The notes: a model not told the origin generated them from the letters alone. 50,285 nucleotides of DNA from Hahella sp. (GCA_028280065.1 JANQMN010000127.1:1-50285); one strand, 5' to 3'. Numbered from the stretch's first letter, positions 1-9,186 are shown. Numbers and translations: made by a program.

Positions 1-395
1 TACCTGAACTACAATAATCTCAAATATGCATTTTCATTGTGTTTAAGTACTAGGACTTTGCGACTAGAAGAAAATCTTGTACAAATCTAGCTTCCGAAAG
101 CAAACGGATTTCGTTGTGCGAGGCTAGAATGCCCAGTTCACTCTGGGGACCAAGAATAACTTTAAGTTTTCGCAGGATCGACAAGGCACTGACTGATATT
201 GTGGCGCTAATTGATGCTCCATCTCCAAATGACGAAGCAATGAAATACCATGCCTTAGGTATTTTTTAAATTTTTTTGTTTTTTGCTCTTTTTGATTTTC
301 CTATTCCCAGTAAATGAACAACAACGCAATGTTTGTAGTACTTGTAGTGCTCTTACAGTGTTTCTACAACCAGTTCAGATACTAAGGACAATTCC
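1..395. other. Upstream region with no convincing gene
   Basis: No confident gene is visible. A 46-codon open frame on the + strand (129-269, starting MPSSLWGPR and ending before a T-rich stretch at 262-300) is part of a longer start-less open frame reaching back to about 55, so it could be the 3' remnant of a gene. It has no good ribosome binding site and no recognised relative. The T-rich stretch may act as a transcription end for whatever lies to the left. The lytic transglycosylase gene at 396 has AAGGA at 384-388 as its ribosome binding site. Confidence 0.3.
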
Positions 396-1004
396 ATGAA
401 TCGAAGCAAACCAGTGATAGGATTTAGCTTGCTAATTATCACAAATATATTGTCTCCATTATGCGTTGCGGCAGAATGTCCACCAATTGAGCCAGCATTA
501 CCAAAATTGGAGTACTACTTGATGGCAATGGATGAAGCTCGCGCGTTAGGCCTCGACCCAGCCGAGGCTGCGGCTATTATGAAAGTGGAATCCAATGCAA
601 TGCCGTATGTGGTCAGCCAAGCTGATGCAAGGGGACTGTTCCAAGTGCAGAGGGAAACGGCGACTTTCATCGGTATTCCGAAAGAGGCTTGTCTGCTCGA
701 CCCAGAGATCTCCATAAAAGCTGGCCTTGCCAACCTGGCAGATTTGCATGAGACGTACGAAGGCAATCAACCATTGGTTTGGATGGGGTATAACGCTGGT
801 CGCGGAAACGTCAAGAGAAAGATCCTGCCGATCTCAACCAACGATATTTGGGTTATCCCGGAGAAACTCGAAGAAACCTATCACTATGTCCCGCGCGTAG
901 CCTGTTATTACAATGAGTTACGTAGCTGTAATCCGGATATGCCAATAGAAAACTGCATTAACGAAAAGCTGATTCGCAAACTGCCACAATGCCATTCAGA
1001 GTAA
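396..1004 (+). CDS. Exported SLT-type lytic transglycosylase
   Basis: A 202-aa exported protein. Residues 1-26 form a signal peptide ending CVAA before ECPP. Residues about 50-150 carry the goose-lysozyme/SLT fold signature: MKVESNAMPYVV with the presumed catalytic Glu near residue 65, then ADARGLFQVQ, matching the usual E-S...S..GA.GL.Q pattern, and a later WMGYNAGRGNV matching the AYN.G motif. Such enzymes cut the glycan strands of peptidoglycan and often open a hole for envelope-spanning machines. It is the first gene of a long co-directional series, 29 bp ahead of the 808-aa protein, so I infer a service role for that system rather than general wall turnover. Small size with no LysM or binding module also fits a specialised enzyme. 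Family certain; role inferred. Confidence 0.85.
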   Translation: MNRSKPVIGFSLLIITNILSPLCVAAECPPIEPALPKLEYYLMAMDEARALGLDPAEAAAIMKVESNAMPYVVSQADARGLFQVQRETATFIGIPKEACLLDPEISIKAGLANLADLHETYEGNQPLVWMGYNAGRGNVKRKILPISTNDIWVIPEKLEETYHYVPRVACYYNELRSCNPDMPIENCINEKLIRKLPQCHSE

Positions 1005-1033
1005 ACTGAAGTCACTTCTTTAGGAGTCCAACC

Positions 1034-3460
1034 ATGAATAAGAAATTTAATAACGCGCTCCAGCGTTCGGTTCACTTGGTAACCATGCACTTGAACGACT
1101 TTTTCAAAACTGAAGCGTCACGCAGATTCGATCCTACACAGATGAATCTTGAGGATTTGGTCAAGAAACCCGGTTATGGCCCTTTTAAAGGACGTACTGC
1201 AAATGTTAACAAAGCAGAATTGCAGAATCAGACAAAGGCCGAGCCCTGGCTAGTAGAGAAGTTTAAAGATGTGCTAGCAGTCGTAAAGTGCAACAAAGAG
1301 ATTAATCGCGAAAAGTACTCTGAATCTGAGGCAGTGAGTGAAGCACTCTCCGCATCGGCGGCAGGTGATCCGATTGTGTCGACCGCCCCTGATCTGGCCG
1401 CCAAAATGGAGTTTGACATACTGACCACAGGGCTGACCTTTAAGATCGCTCATGGATCCACACTTGCGAGCACTTTGTACCCCTGGGCACATCGTCAAGT
1501 CAGGCAACAGGTGAACAAACAGCTGCAGGGCAAAGTTGTTTATCAAGGCTGGCTGAGCGATACAGCCACTGACATTGTAGACAGTTGGACCAATATCCAC
1601 AAAAGCGTTTTTAGGGTGCCGATAGGGAAATCCAGCAGTGGGAAGAAGCCGCGCTATAAGGTGGACGAAACCTACCAAGAAAAAGACGCCAACGGTAATA
1701 AAGTAGAGATGGATGGGCCACTGATCAAGGGAAACAGTGGCGATTTGCTGGCCTGGAACGTCAGATATGATCCGTATCTCATCAGTGGCCAATCCATGAT
1801 GCTGCAGGATATTGAGGATTTGAAGCAATTTTGTGAGGACAATTGCAGCACGCAATTTGTCCTTGGCGTCAATAAACCTTCTTCGAAACGTCATACTTAC
1901 GGCAATCCAGCTGACCTGGGGAGTAATCGCGTTGCCGTTTTTGGTGATTTGACGGAATCGCAATTGTATAGTTTTCAACAAGCTTTTATGCAGATTGATT
2001 CTGATCCAAACGCCGAAAAATGGCATGATAGATTCGAAAAGCGTTTGCAGTCATTTGCTGACAGCAAACTCACCAAAATCATCACCACCACCAATCTCCT
2101 GGGTGTCGCACCTGCCGCGGCTGCCCTCGAGCGCCTGTTGAATGCATCGAATGAAGGCAGTAATGTCGTTGATATCGATGGAGTTGCGGTAAAGAATTTC
2201 AGCGTAGACTTAATGAAGGAGATGAAAACCTGCTACACCGCCATCAACTTCTTAAGTAAATCCGGCTGTGAGGTATCGACCGACCTCAAAAAAGCGGTCC
2301 TTTATATTAAGGAACTTCGGTCTGGGACGATGTATCCTGGACTCTTCGCTCTGCCGGAAGACGAACTGGAAAACAAGATCAAGGGCATGGATGGACTCCT
2401 CCAAAGTCAAAAGCCCTTGAATCACCAGGATCCTTTGGCAGGACATTTTATAGAGTTGGCTAAAATTACGCGATTCCTGGAAGGAGAGGGATTTTCATCT
2501 CCGGCCATTGAAGTACGCCATAATCGCAAGGTACTCCGGTCTATTCGCCACACTGTGGAATGGATCCAGACGATTATTGGCAAAACCCGTTTGCCAGATA
2601 CGCTGAACATCGCAAATCTTGAAAAATTGCAATCGTACCTACTTAGCCAGGCCGATCAAGATGAAGCTTATGACGAAAGCAGTCGTGTTGATGTTTTAGA
2701 ACGGGACGATCCTGACCCGGAAGAACTCGAAAATTGGGAGGACAGCAAATATCTTCCCGAAGTGGGTCAGGCCCAGGCAACGGATAGTGACATGGACACG
2801 CCCGCCGAGGAGGATAGTTCTGACTCTGAAACGGCAGTTGCAGCTTCTGAAGAAGTTAGCTTGCTGGAAGTCCTGGAGGCGGCTGGATTAAACGATATTG
2901 CGAGAGAGAACCTTTATTCGGCCACCGACCAGGTGATCAACTGGCTCGCAAAGGACGCTAACTACGGGGAATTTTTCGTATTCTTTTTAACACTCGAATC
3001 GTTTTTTAATGCATCAGAGTGGAAAAAGTTTACGGAGAACAATTTGGGCGCGGACGATATCCTGCGCAGAACGACCAGCAAACTCACGGGCAATACCGGC
3101 GAGTTGATGGTGGATTTTAAGAAGCGCAAATTGCTACCACCTGCCAACCCATTACCCATCTTATCAACCCGTAAGGGAATCAAGGGCGACGAGAACGTCG
3201 ATTCTGTTCGGGCAAATCCAGGTCGCCGCAAGAAGCAGGTGGAATATCTGGCTGAGCATTATGACGAGTACCTCAGGGAGTTCGTTAAAAATGGCCTAAA
3301 ACCAACACCGAAAACGATTGCAAATACAGTAGTCAACGAGTATTGCAAGCGGTTGAACAATCTTGTGCAAAACAATCAATTGGCGCGAACCCGACTTAAG
3401 GCTGTAAAGACGCATAACACTAGTTCTTCAGCCATGACTATAACAGGAGAAAATTCATGA
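1034..3460 (+). CDS. Large soluble protein of unknown function (808 aa)
   Basis: I do not recognise this protein. It has no signal peptide and no membrane segment, so it is probably cytoplasmic. Residues about 1-540 look globular; about 545-625 is a strongly acidic low-complexity linker (RDDPDPEELENWED, then DSDMDTPAEEDSSDSE); about 630-740 looks globular again; the last 70 residues are basic and helical. The start is well supported by AGGAG 8 nt upstream. Its stop overlaps the next start by 4 nt (ATGA), so translation of the two is probably coupled. Its size and place directly after the lytic transglycosylase suggest a core cytoplasmic component of the system, but nothing in the sequence names a function. 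Confidence 0.75.
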   Translation: MNKKFNNALQRSVHLVTMHLNDFFKTEASRRFDPTQMNLEDLVKKPGYGPFKGRTANVNKAELQNQTKAEPWLVEKFKDVLAVVKCNKEINREKYSESEAVSEALSASAAGDPIVSTAPDLAAKMEFDILTTGLTFKIAHGSTLASTLYPWAHRQVRQQVNKQLQGKVVYQGWLSDTATDIVDSWTNIHKSVFRVPIGKSSSGKKPRYKVDETYQEKDANGNKVEMDGPLIKGNSGDLLAWNVRYDPYLISGQSMMLQDIEDLKQFCEDNCSTQFVLGVNKPSSKRHTYGNPADLGSNRVAVFGDLTESQLYSFQQAFMQIDSDPNAEKWHDRFEKRLQSFADSKLTKIITTTNLLGVAPAAAALERLLNASNEGSNVVDIDGVAVKNFSVDLMKEMKTCYTAINFLSKSGCEVSTDLKKAVLYIKELRSGTMYPGLFALPEDELENKIKGMDGLLQSQKPLNHQDPLAGHFIELAKITRFLEGEGFSSPAIEVRHNRKVLRSIRHTVEWIQTIIGKTRLPDTLNIANLEKLQSYLLSQADQDEAYDESSRVDVLERDDPDPEELENWEDSKYLPEVGQAQATDSDMDTPAEEDSSDSETAVAASEEVSLLEVLEAAGLNDIARENLYSATDQVINWLAKDANYGEFFVFFLTLESFFNASEWKKFTENNLGADDILRRTTSKLTGNTGELMVDFKKRKLLPPANPLPILSTRKGIKGDENVDSVRANPGRRKKQVEYLAEHYDEYLREFVKNGLKPTPKTIANTVVNEYCKRLNNLVQNNQLARTRLKAVKTHNTSSSAMTITGENS

Positions 3461-3963
3461 ACTATACCTTACCCAACGACGAACAATTTGTAGATTACCT
3501 TTCTGAACAGATCCTAGCGGACGCTTTGGAACTGGAGATGGAAAATCGCTACCGCGATATTCCGGAAGGGATGGACCCATTAGAGTGGATTGAGATTATC
3601 AATTCAAAGAATTGGAGCGAGGTTGACGAGACTTTTTATAATGCCGCTTCAAGTGGTAAATTACCGGAAGGCTGGCATCCGCTGAACACGCTAAGTAAAC
3701 ATTTTGAAATTCGATTCGGAGTCGAGGATGCTACAGCCGCTCTTGTATGCGACCTAAGGGCAATTAACTCCCTGAAGGGTGGCCAAGTTGCAGAGAAACT
3801 GGCCAGACTGATATTTACCGTTGACGATGAACGCATAATCCGACACAAAATGTTTAATGATAGAGCTGAGCTTCGTTTCATTGAGCCCATTCCCCTCCAT
3901 GTATTAACCGACGACATGAAGAAGGACATTCTCGGTACTCTACAAATCTTAGTCCGGAGTTAA
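3457..3963 (+). CDS. Small soluble protein of unknown function
   Basis: A 168-aa acidic protein with no signal peptide or membrane segment, not recognised. It starts inside the stop codon of the 808-aa gene (ATGA overlap) with AGGAG 8 nt upstream, and ends 4 nt before the Lon-like membrane protein gene. Such tight coupling suggests that the three products are made together and perhaps form a complex. A cytoplasmic chaperone or adaptor is a reasonable guess from size, charge and context only. Confidence 0.7.
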   Translation: MNYTLPNDEQFVDYLSEQILADALELEMENRYRDIPEGMDPLEWIEIINSKNWSEVDETFYNAASSGKLPEGWHPLNTLSKHFEIRFGVEDATAALVCDLRAINSLKGGQVAEKLARLIFTVDDERIIRHKMFNDRAELRFIEPIPLHVLTDDMKKDILGTLQILVRS

Positions 3964-3967
3964 AACG

Positions 3968-5440
3968 ATGGCTGAGGGGATAAAGATCGTAATAACGACT
4001 GGCACTAGAACGAATGATTCTAACCAACTGGAAAGCAAAAGAGGTGTTTACCGTATCATCCCCCCAGTCTATTTACCATGGCGGACATCGGGCAACTCTT
4101 TTGCCAGGGAAGTGCAGAAACTTGGCCTTAGTAAGGCTGGAGATGCTGCACTCGATGTCGCGATGACCTATGAAGAGGAAATCAACCAGGGGGCCAGGCC
4201 AGCTTCGCCAAAAAGTAGAATCGTGCAATTAATTAATTTTAGTTTGGGAGACGATGTAAGTTCGGGGTTGGTTTTAACGGCAGGACTTTTATTGAGTCTT
4301 GCCAAAAGACCAAGAGGTATCGATTTAACAGTCATAGGAAGCGGAATAATCGGCAAAAAAACTCCATTTGGCATTTTGACTACGCCGATTGAAATCGTGG
4401 ATTTTTTGGGTCAGAAGTTGGACGTTATCAAGGACTATATTGCGAAAGTCTCTGACTCGAAATCTGATAAGCATCGTTACTTTCTGGTGTTGCTACCAGA
4501 AAAAGATTCGTCAGGGAATGACGTAAAGGACGCTTACGAGAACGACCTTTCAGAAATAAAAAGCCTTGAAAATGACAAATGTCATGTCGCAATCCACACA
4601 CTTGACAATGTGCGTTCGCTAGTCGGCACGCTGTTCTTTGGTGAAACCTCACATCTTGTCGGCACGGAAAACACACTGTGCCGCGTTCTCCCCGCCAGTG
4701 GCCTGGAGATAGCTCTGCGCGATCCATGGGCCATACTCCGTCGGTGGCTTAAACGCCTCACGATCAGTGGGATCGGATTCGGATGTGTTGGTCTGGCATT
4801 CTATTTCCTGTGCTCATTTATAAGTCATTTTCAAGCTACACAGCTTTTCTACCGCAATCCGGATGTGAGCGAATGGGTACCGATAGGAACAAAGGAAGCC
4901 GATCTTATCGATTTAGCCTGTGATTACTACCTGAGGTTTGAGTACAAGGTTCCGGAAGTCAGATTTTTAAACTGGGGTCCTTTCCCGGTTCATGTCAGGT
5001 ACATTTATTTAAATGGAACCACGGTCACCCTTAAAAAAAATCTGAAGCCATATAAAGAGGACACCTACTCAGAAGGGTACGTCTTACCAGGATTAACAAA
5101 GGAGAATAAAACCATGACTTCTTACCCGGCGATCGTACTCGTGCAAAGCCGGGTGATTATTCCATTTTGGGAAAGTAGGGAAGACTTGCAGAAGGACTAT
5201 AAGGACTATCAGGCGATTTTTCTAGGTCATAAAGGCTTATATATGGAAAATTCCCAAGTGTACAATTCTCAATCTCACGAGAAAGTCACTCTAAACGACA
5301 GGGAGAATTATGATTTGTTTACTGATGCTCAGACGGAATTTGTCAGTAATCACCTGATTCATTTTAATGCCAATATACACTACCGCTTTCATATATCAAA
5401 TAGTCCCCGGTGGAACGCTAATTGTCCAATTAAATCGTAA
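3968..5440 (+). CDS. Single-pass membrane protein with Lon-like protease domain
   Basis: A 490-aa protein with one clear membrane segment at about residues 262-284 (LTISGIGFGCVGLAFYF...). The N-terminal 240 residues read like the proteolytic domain of Lon (family S16): GDDVSSGLVLTAGLLLSLA parallels the Lon DGPSAG..mA..LlS stretch, putting a possible nucleophile at Ser98; then IDLTVIGSGIIGKKTPFGIL parallels the Lon dvAMTGEitlrG.vlPIGG stretch; Lys150 or Lys155 could be the base, and YFLVLLPEKD parallels the Lon vl.P.eN. No Walker motifs are present, so no ATPase. Residues 285-490 would lie in the periplasm if the N-terminus is cytoplasmic. If active, it would be a membrane-tethered ATP-independent serine protease; a catalytically dead binding domain is equally possible. 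Resemblance by eye only. Confidence 0.55.
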   Translation: MAEGIKIVITTGTRTNDSNQLESKRGVYRIIPPVYLPWRTSGNSFAREVQKLGLSKAGDAALDVAMTYEEEINQGARPASPKSRIVQLINFSLGDDVSSGLVLTAGLLLSLAKRPRGIDLTVIGSGIIGKKTPFGILTTPIEIVDFLGQKLDVIKDYIAKVSDSKSDKHRYFLVLLPEKDSSGNDVKDAYENDLSEIKSLENDKCHVAIHTLDNVRSLVGTLFFGETSHLVGTENTLCRVLPASGLEIALRDPWAILRRWLKRLTISGIGFGCVGLAFYFLCSFISHFQATQLFYRNPDVSEWVPIGTKEADLIDLACDYYLRFEYKVPEVRFLNWGPFPVHVRYIYLNGTTVTLKKNLKPYKEDTYSEGYVLPGLTKENKTMTSYPAIVLVQSRVIIPFWESREDLQKDYKDYQAIFLGHKGLYMENSQVYNSQSHEKVTLNDRENYDLFTDAQTEFVSNHLIHFNANIHYRFHISNSPRWNANCPIKS

Positions 5441-5460
5441 AGTACGGGAAGCATAACGAC

Positions 5461-7191
5461 ATGACAAATAACACAATAAAAATCATGGTCCTGACCATTT
5501 TGCTCTGTTCCGGTAATGCCCATGCCTTGCTCAAAGGGGTATGCTGGGAACAAACCGGGAAATTACTGGGCAAAGGAGAAACGCCCCTTGCCATTGACCA
5601 TAAAGCCTGGGAGTCTTCCAAGGCTCACGCCTTTTGTTGGAAGTTGCGAGCAGGTGTTTCAGCGAAGAAGGAAAATAAGCTCCATTCGGCCATGCGAGCC
5701 TACGAACAGGCAGAGTCCATCGCAAGTTCAATTGAAGATGAAGCCATCCAAAAGGCGGCATTGCATGAGGCCAGGATTGCCCAGGCCTGGGTATTGCTAG
5801 ATCTTGACAAGGTTAGTGATGCGATGAATATCATTGCAGGACTGCAAAGACAGGGTACTCTTTTTCCCTTGTCACATGCCATGCTCTTTTACGCTGTAAA
5901 TCATTGTCGCCAAGCCGTTAAAACATTTTCCTCCATCAAGTCCTTAGGTAAATTGAAATCCAAAAAGCTGCAACATTATTTAGAAAATGAACAAAACTGT
6001 CTTGCCTTCAATAGTGTAAAAAACGATTTTTATGCTGGATATGGATTGCCCAGTTATTATGTGGATATCGAAGGCCCCACATTCCGTCGCATAAAATATG
6101 CTGCTAGCCCGACAATGGTGACCATATTTCCGCACATTCTTTTTGACTATGGCAAGGCCACCCTGAATTTAGAACTCGGGCACAACAAGCAGCAACTGCG
6201 GGAGGCCAAAAGGATGTTATGTAAATTTGGTCACGAGTTCACCACACCCTTTTCGATAAGAGCTTACTCTGATTTTTATTGTGGAGAGAATATACCCTGG
6301 GATAGACCAGATTGTATTGTCGCTAATAGGAAGGAAAGTGAACTACGTGCTCAAACCATCTACAATCACCTTAGGAATCATCAGTGCCCATCGGCAAAGT
6401 TTGAACTGAACTGGGAAGGGCGTGGTACAGACGACTGGGTAGTTGATGTCAGGAATCAGAAAGTCCTGGTCAATCGTCGAGCGGTTATCGTTCCACCCAA
6501 TGGGGAAGACCTGCTAAACCAATGCAATAGTTGGCGTATGTGGTTGAGAAATGACCGGGGAGAAATCATGATACCCGCTGACAAGCGTGTTCATACCGCC
6601 GGAAAAAATCCTTTGTTTCAGTTGGAATACATTGAAGAGGATTCCAAACACAGCCACTACTATGCGTTTGCTGTAGTGGGCAATAAATACAGTGTCTTGA
6701 ATTGGTTGCTGGCGGAGGGAGGCATCTTCTCAAACAGAATTAAAGACTTGCCAATTAAAACACTACCGGCTCGAAATCCAAAGAATGACAGGGTGGCTTG
6801 GTATATTCCGGATTTTACGTCGACTCAAAGGGATAAGCATATTGTCGTCTTTAGCACAAACAAACCAATTGAGTCATTGGTGCAATTGCAGATACATGCT
6901 AAAGCAAATCATACTGAGACTGGGGATGTTTATCAGGACATAGATGCTTCTATGGCTGGAGGCGTCTTGAAAGAGGCAATAGCAGGCGTTCAAACCATGC
7001 GTCACCAGGCACTAATATACTCTTCAGAAGAGTCTATTAACCAAAGTTCCGCCACTCACTTTCAAGAGCATAAGAAAAGCGTCCATATTGCCGCAGCTGA
7101 GATTTTGCTAAAAAGCGCTGGTTTATCCAAAAATGTTGAGCGATGTGTGTTTTCTATTGGTAAAGAAGAAAAGTTTGCCTTTGCTATGTAA
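5461..7191 (+). CDS. Secreted OmpA-like peptidoglycan-binding protein
   Basis: A 576-aa exported protein. Residues 1-22 are a signal peptide ending NAHA. Residues 60-200 are helical and TPR-like (RAYEQAESIASSIEDEA). Residues about 220-365 match the OmpA C-terminal domain: HILFDYGKATLNLE, then AYSDFYCGE, ANRKESELRAQTIYNHL and finally NRRAVIV. The Asp of YSD and the Arg of ELRA are the residues that hold diaminopimelate in this fold. Residues 365-576 are not recognised. The OmpA domain is central rather than C-terminal and carries an insertion with extra cysteines. It presumably anchors the system to peptidoglycan, a role like that of MotB, TssL-linked or Pal-type proteins. It follows the Lon-like gene by 20 bp. 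Confidence 0.75.
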   Translation: MTNNTIKIMVLTILLCSGNAHALLKGVCWEQTGKLLGKGETPLAIDHKAWESSKAHAFCWKLRAGVSAKKENKLHSAMRAYEQAESIASSIEDEAIQKAALHEARIAQAWVLLDLDKVSDAMNIIAGLQRQGTLFPLSHAMLFYAVNHCRQAVKTFSSIKSLGKLKSKKLQHYLENEQNCLAFNSVKNDFYAGYGLPSYYVDIEGPTFRRIKYAASPTMVTIFPHILFDYGKATLNLELGHNKQQLREAKRMLCKFGHEFTTPFSIRAYSDFYCGENIPWDRPDCIVANRKESELRAQTIYNHLRNHQCPSAKFELNWEGRGTDDWVVDVRNQKVLVNRRAVIVPPNGEDLLNQCNSWRMWLRNDRGEIMIPADKRVHTAGKNPLFQLEYIEEDSKHSHYYAFAVVGNKYSVLNWLLAEGGIFSNRIKDLPIKTLPARNPKNDRVAWYIPDFTSTQRDKHIVVFSTNKPIESLVQLQIHAKANHTETGDVYQDIDASMAGGVLKEAIAGVQTMRHQALIYSSEESINQSSATHFQEHKKSVHIAAAEILLKSAGLSKNVERCVFSIGKEEKFAFAM

Positions 7192-7212
7192 ACCCGCTCC
7201 GATTCACATGCT

Positions 7213-7247
7213 TGTCGATAAGGCCGAGGGACCGGCCCTTGTCGACA
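7213..7247. other. Strong hairpin after the OmpA-like gene
   Basis: TGTCGATAAGGCCG at 7213-7226 can pair with CGGCCCTTGTCGACA at 7233-7247 (one G-T pair and one bulge, loop about 6 nt). It begins 22 nt after the stop codon at 7191. No T-run follows, so it is not a standard intrinsic terminator. It could protect the 3' end of the upstream mRNA or help to separate expression of the first gene block from the second. Confidence 0.5.
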
Positions 7248-7481
7248 TGGCGCTATTCTAATAGTGACTACATCGAGTCGTACTTGCCACCCGCTGTAGG
7301 CGTTAAACCTCCGAACGTCTAGAGGTTCAATAAAGTCCTGCTTCCAGTGAAATGGTTCTTATCGTCGCAAACTTTTGTCTCGAAAATATGGGGATTTTCC
7401 TCGGAATCTGACCGGTTTCATTCCCAGTATAGATATCGCGCACTATTTGAAATTGGCATCTCGACAAGGGAGGAATGATTT

Positions 7482-7577
7482 ATGTGCGATAAATTCAACA
7501 AACTTGATCTATCTGTTCACTTGCTGATCGGATTTGCCATTATGTTTCAGGTCAGCTTGTTCTCACTACCAAACTAG
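7482..7577 (+). CDS. 31-aa single-pass membrane peptide
   Basis: A short open frame begins MCDKFNKLDLSVHLLIG and continues as an uncharged, hydrophobic stretch to the stop at 7575-7577. It is preceded by AGGGAGGA at 7466-7473, a nearly perfect Shine-Dalgarno with 8 nt to the ATG, better than that of most large genes here. The N-terminus has three Lys/Asp pairs, then one hydrophobic helix of about 17-20 residues. It sits alone in the 554-bp space between the OmpA-like gene and the next membrane-protein block. A small regulatory or accessory membrane peptide of the system is likely; a leader peptide is the alternative. No relative is known to me. Confidence 0.55.
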   Translation: MCDKFNKLDLSVHLLIGFAIMFQVSLFSLPN

Positions 7578-7636
7578 CCAGCCTTAAAACACGCAAGTCA
7601 GCCAGTTCAATTTAGTTTCAGTTGTAAAGGAAGCCT

Positions 7637-7692
7637 TGGCAGATTCAAAGAAGTGCTTTTTTTATTGAAAGGCACTTCCTCTTGTTCTGCCA
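7637..7692. repeat. Nested inverted repeat ahead of the second gene block
   Basis: An outer pair TGGCAGA (7637-7643) and TCTGCCA (7686-7692) encloses an inner pair GAAGTGC (7650-7656) and GCACTTC (7672-7678), and the outer arm is followed by TTTT. The fold would end 53 nt before the ATG at 7746. It may be a terminator or attenuator for the small peptide transcript, or a leader structure for the genes that follow. Confidence 0.4.
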
Positions 7693-7745
7693 TTTTCCAG
7701 CAAAACACAACTTATGGTGAAAACACTGATTAGGAGCAAAAGTTA

Positions 7746-8321
7746 ATGTCACAAGACAACGTATTAAATTCACCCAACAATCTCAATCCTGAATCGCCAG
7801 CAGGCAAAGTCGCAGATCCAGAAGCTACTTCCTCGGTGACTAAGCCGGAAGCACCTGATAAACCGGCAAATCTCCTACCCGGATTAGTGGGCCTAATTGT
7901 TATTGTAGGTGCCATTTATTTGATTAGTCAGATTAACCAGATCATGACGATGGATCGTGGTGAGCCAATGGTCAGTAGTCATATCGAGGCGGTGCCGGTT
8001 AATGCCAAATATGCCTCTACTATATCGTTGATGCATCCGGAGTTAGTCAAGGACTACTGGAGTGCATCTAAGGAACCGTTGCTGCCGAAACTCAAGCTGT
8101 ATAAACCACCCTTGCTAACGGAAAAGGAAATTTCTGAATATCTGGCAGCCATTAAGGCAAAAACTAACGCGGTGATTGAACCAAACTCGCCATCACTGAA
8201 ACCCTGGCAACCCAGTCGAGAATCGTCACAGAGCGCAAACGGTCCTGATGAAGAGCAAGTAGCTAACTATCTGAATAGGATAAGAAAAAGAGCATATGCT
8301 TTGGCTAATGATGGAGGTTAA
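7746..8321 (+). CDS. Single-pass inner-membrane protein, unknown
   Basis: A 191-aa protein, not recognised. The first 40 residues are polar and Pro/Asn-rich, followed by one membrane helix at about 43-62 (LLPGLVGLIVIVGAIYLI), then a 125-residue soluble part with Pro-rich stretches. With a short cytoplasmic N-terminus the long part would be periplasmic. AGGAG stands 9 nt before the ATG. It opens a run of four tightly packed genes, the next starting 1 nt after its stop. This layout (short tail, one helix, periplasmic part) recalls the bitopic proteins of multi-protein envelope machines, but there is no sequence match to name. Confidence 0.7.
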   Translation: MSQDNVLNSPNNLNPESPAGKVADPEATSSVTKPEAPDKPANLLPGLVGLIVIVGAIYLISQINQIMTMDRGEPMVSSHIEAVPVNAKYASTISLMHPELVKDYWSASKEPLLPKLKLYKPPLLTEKEISEYLAAIKAKTNAVIEPNSPSLKPWQPSRESSQSANGPDEEQVANYLNRIRKRAYALANDGG

Positions 8322-8322
8322 A

Positions 8323-8718
8323 ATGAACGTGCTGCAAAATACTGTTTGCACAATAATCGCTTTAGCCACCGTCTGCTTTATTGTATGGTGGTCCTTCTGG
8401 GCAGCACCAGCGACTGGTATTGGTGGTGCCACTCCACCCTTCCATGATCACAGGAACGGTTCGACAGACGCGTCTAGCTCATCAAAAGGTACTCCACTGG
8501 ATTTGAGCAGTGTTCAATCGTCAGAAACAGTATCTTCGAATACCACAACGGCCAAAACGACGAAGAATGTTCAGTCAAATTCCGGAGAGACCTCAAAGGC
8601 GACTAAACGTGCCAATAAAAAACAGTCGTCGCCGTCAAATGACCCCAGAAAAACTGACAGAGAGGTCGATTTAATTTCTATCCAGGAGAAGCTGATGGGG
8701 GTTCTTAATAATGGATAA
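8323..8718 (+). CDS. Small single-pass membrane protein, Ser/Thr-rich
   Basis: 131 aa from the ATG at 8323, chosen because GGAGG lies 5 nt upstream (8313-8317); an earlier ATG at 8296 lies inside the preceding gene. One hydrophobic segment (residues about 5-25) includes VWWSFWAAPATG, followed by a low-complexity tail of Ser, Thr, Lys and Asn. The helix could be an uncleaved anchor, with the tail in the periplasm. Not recognised. It overlaps the next gene by 8 nt, which implies translational coupling. Confidence 0.65.
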   Translation: MNVLQNTVCTIIALATVCFIVWWSFWAAPATGIGGATPPFHDHRNGSTDASSSSKGTPLDLSSVQSSETVSSNTTTAKTTKNVQSNSGETSKATKRANKKQSSPSNDPRKTDREVDLISIQEKLMGVLNNG

Positions 8719-9109
8719 ATCTTTTATAACAGCAGATCCTGGCTATGTTCTCGCCATCCTGTTTATCGTGTTGTTTGCAATTGTGCTAGAAGATCCCCGA
8801 AGCGCTAATGACGATGAAGTCGATGTACAACAATCAGCAATATCAACTAAGCCACCACCGTCCTTTCAATGGACCCTGGCTTATTGGCAGGGAAGCTATT
8901 TTGATAGCCAGGGAAGGCTCATCACTTTAACAGAAACTCCCTTGCCTCAGGGAAAACACAAGGTCGTTGTCCAACTTGAGAAAAGTGATATTCACGAGAT
9001 GCTCAAACTTAAGCGTGATATCAAAACGCAATACAGTTTAGCCAATGATTTCCCAGTTGTCATGACTGATATGAAAGACGAGTGGATTACCTATTTTAGG
9101 AATCGATGA
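8711..9109 (+). CDS. Small single-pass membrane protein, unknown
   Basis: A 132-aa protein with one membrane helix at about residues 12-27 (YVLAILFIVLFAIVLE) and a soluble domain of about 100 residues behind it, again probably periplasmic. The domain has alternating short strands (WTLAYWQGSYFDSQGRLITL) consistent with a small beta fold. Not recognised. It overlaps its upstream neighbour by 8 nt and is the third consecutive bitopic protein of similar plan, so the three may assemble together in the inner membrane. Confidence 0.65.
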   Translation: MDKSFITADPGYVLAILFIVLFAIVLEDPRSANDDEVDVQQSAISTKPPPSFQWTLAYWQGSYFDSQGRLITLTETPLPQGKHKVVVQLEKSDIHEMLKLKRDIKTQYSLANDFPVVMTDMKDEWITYFRNR

Positions 9110-9186
9110 ATTTTCCCCAAAAATCAGCTCTCTTTCAGATTTCCATTCCCAGTAACAAAATATCCATACACAACCTGGAGCGTAAA

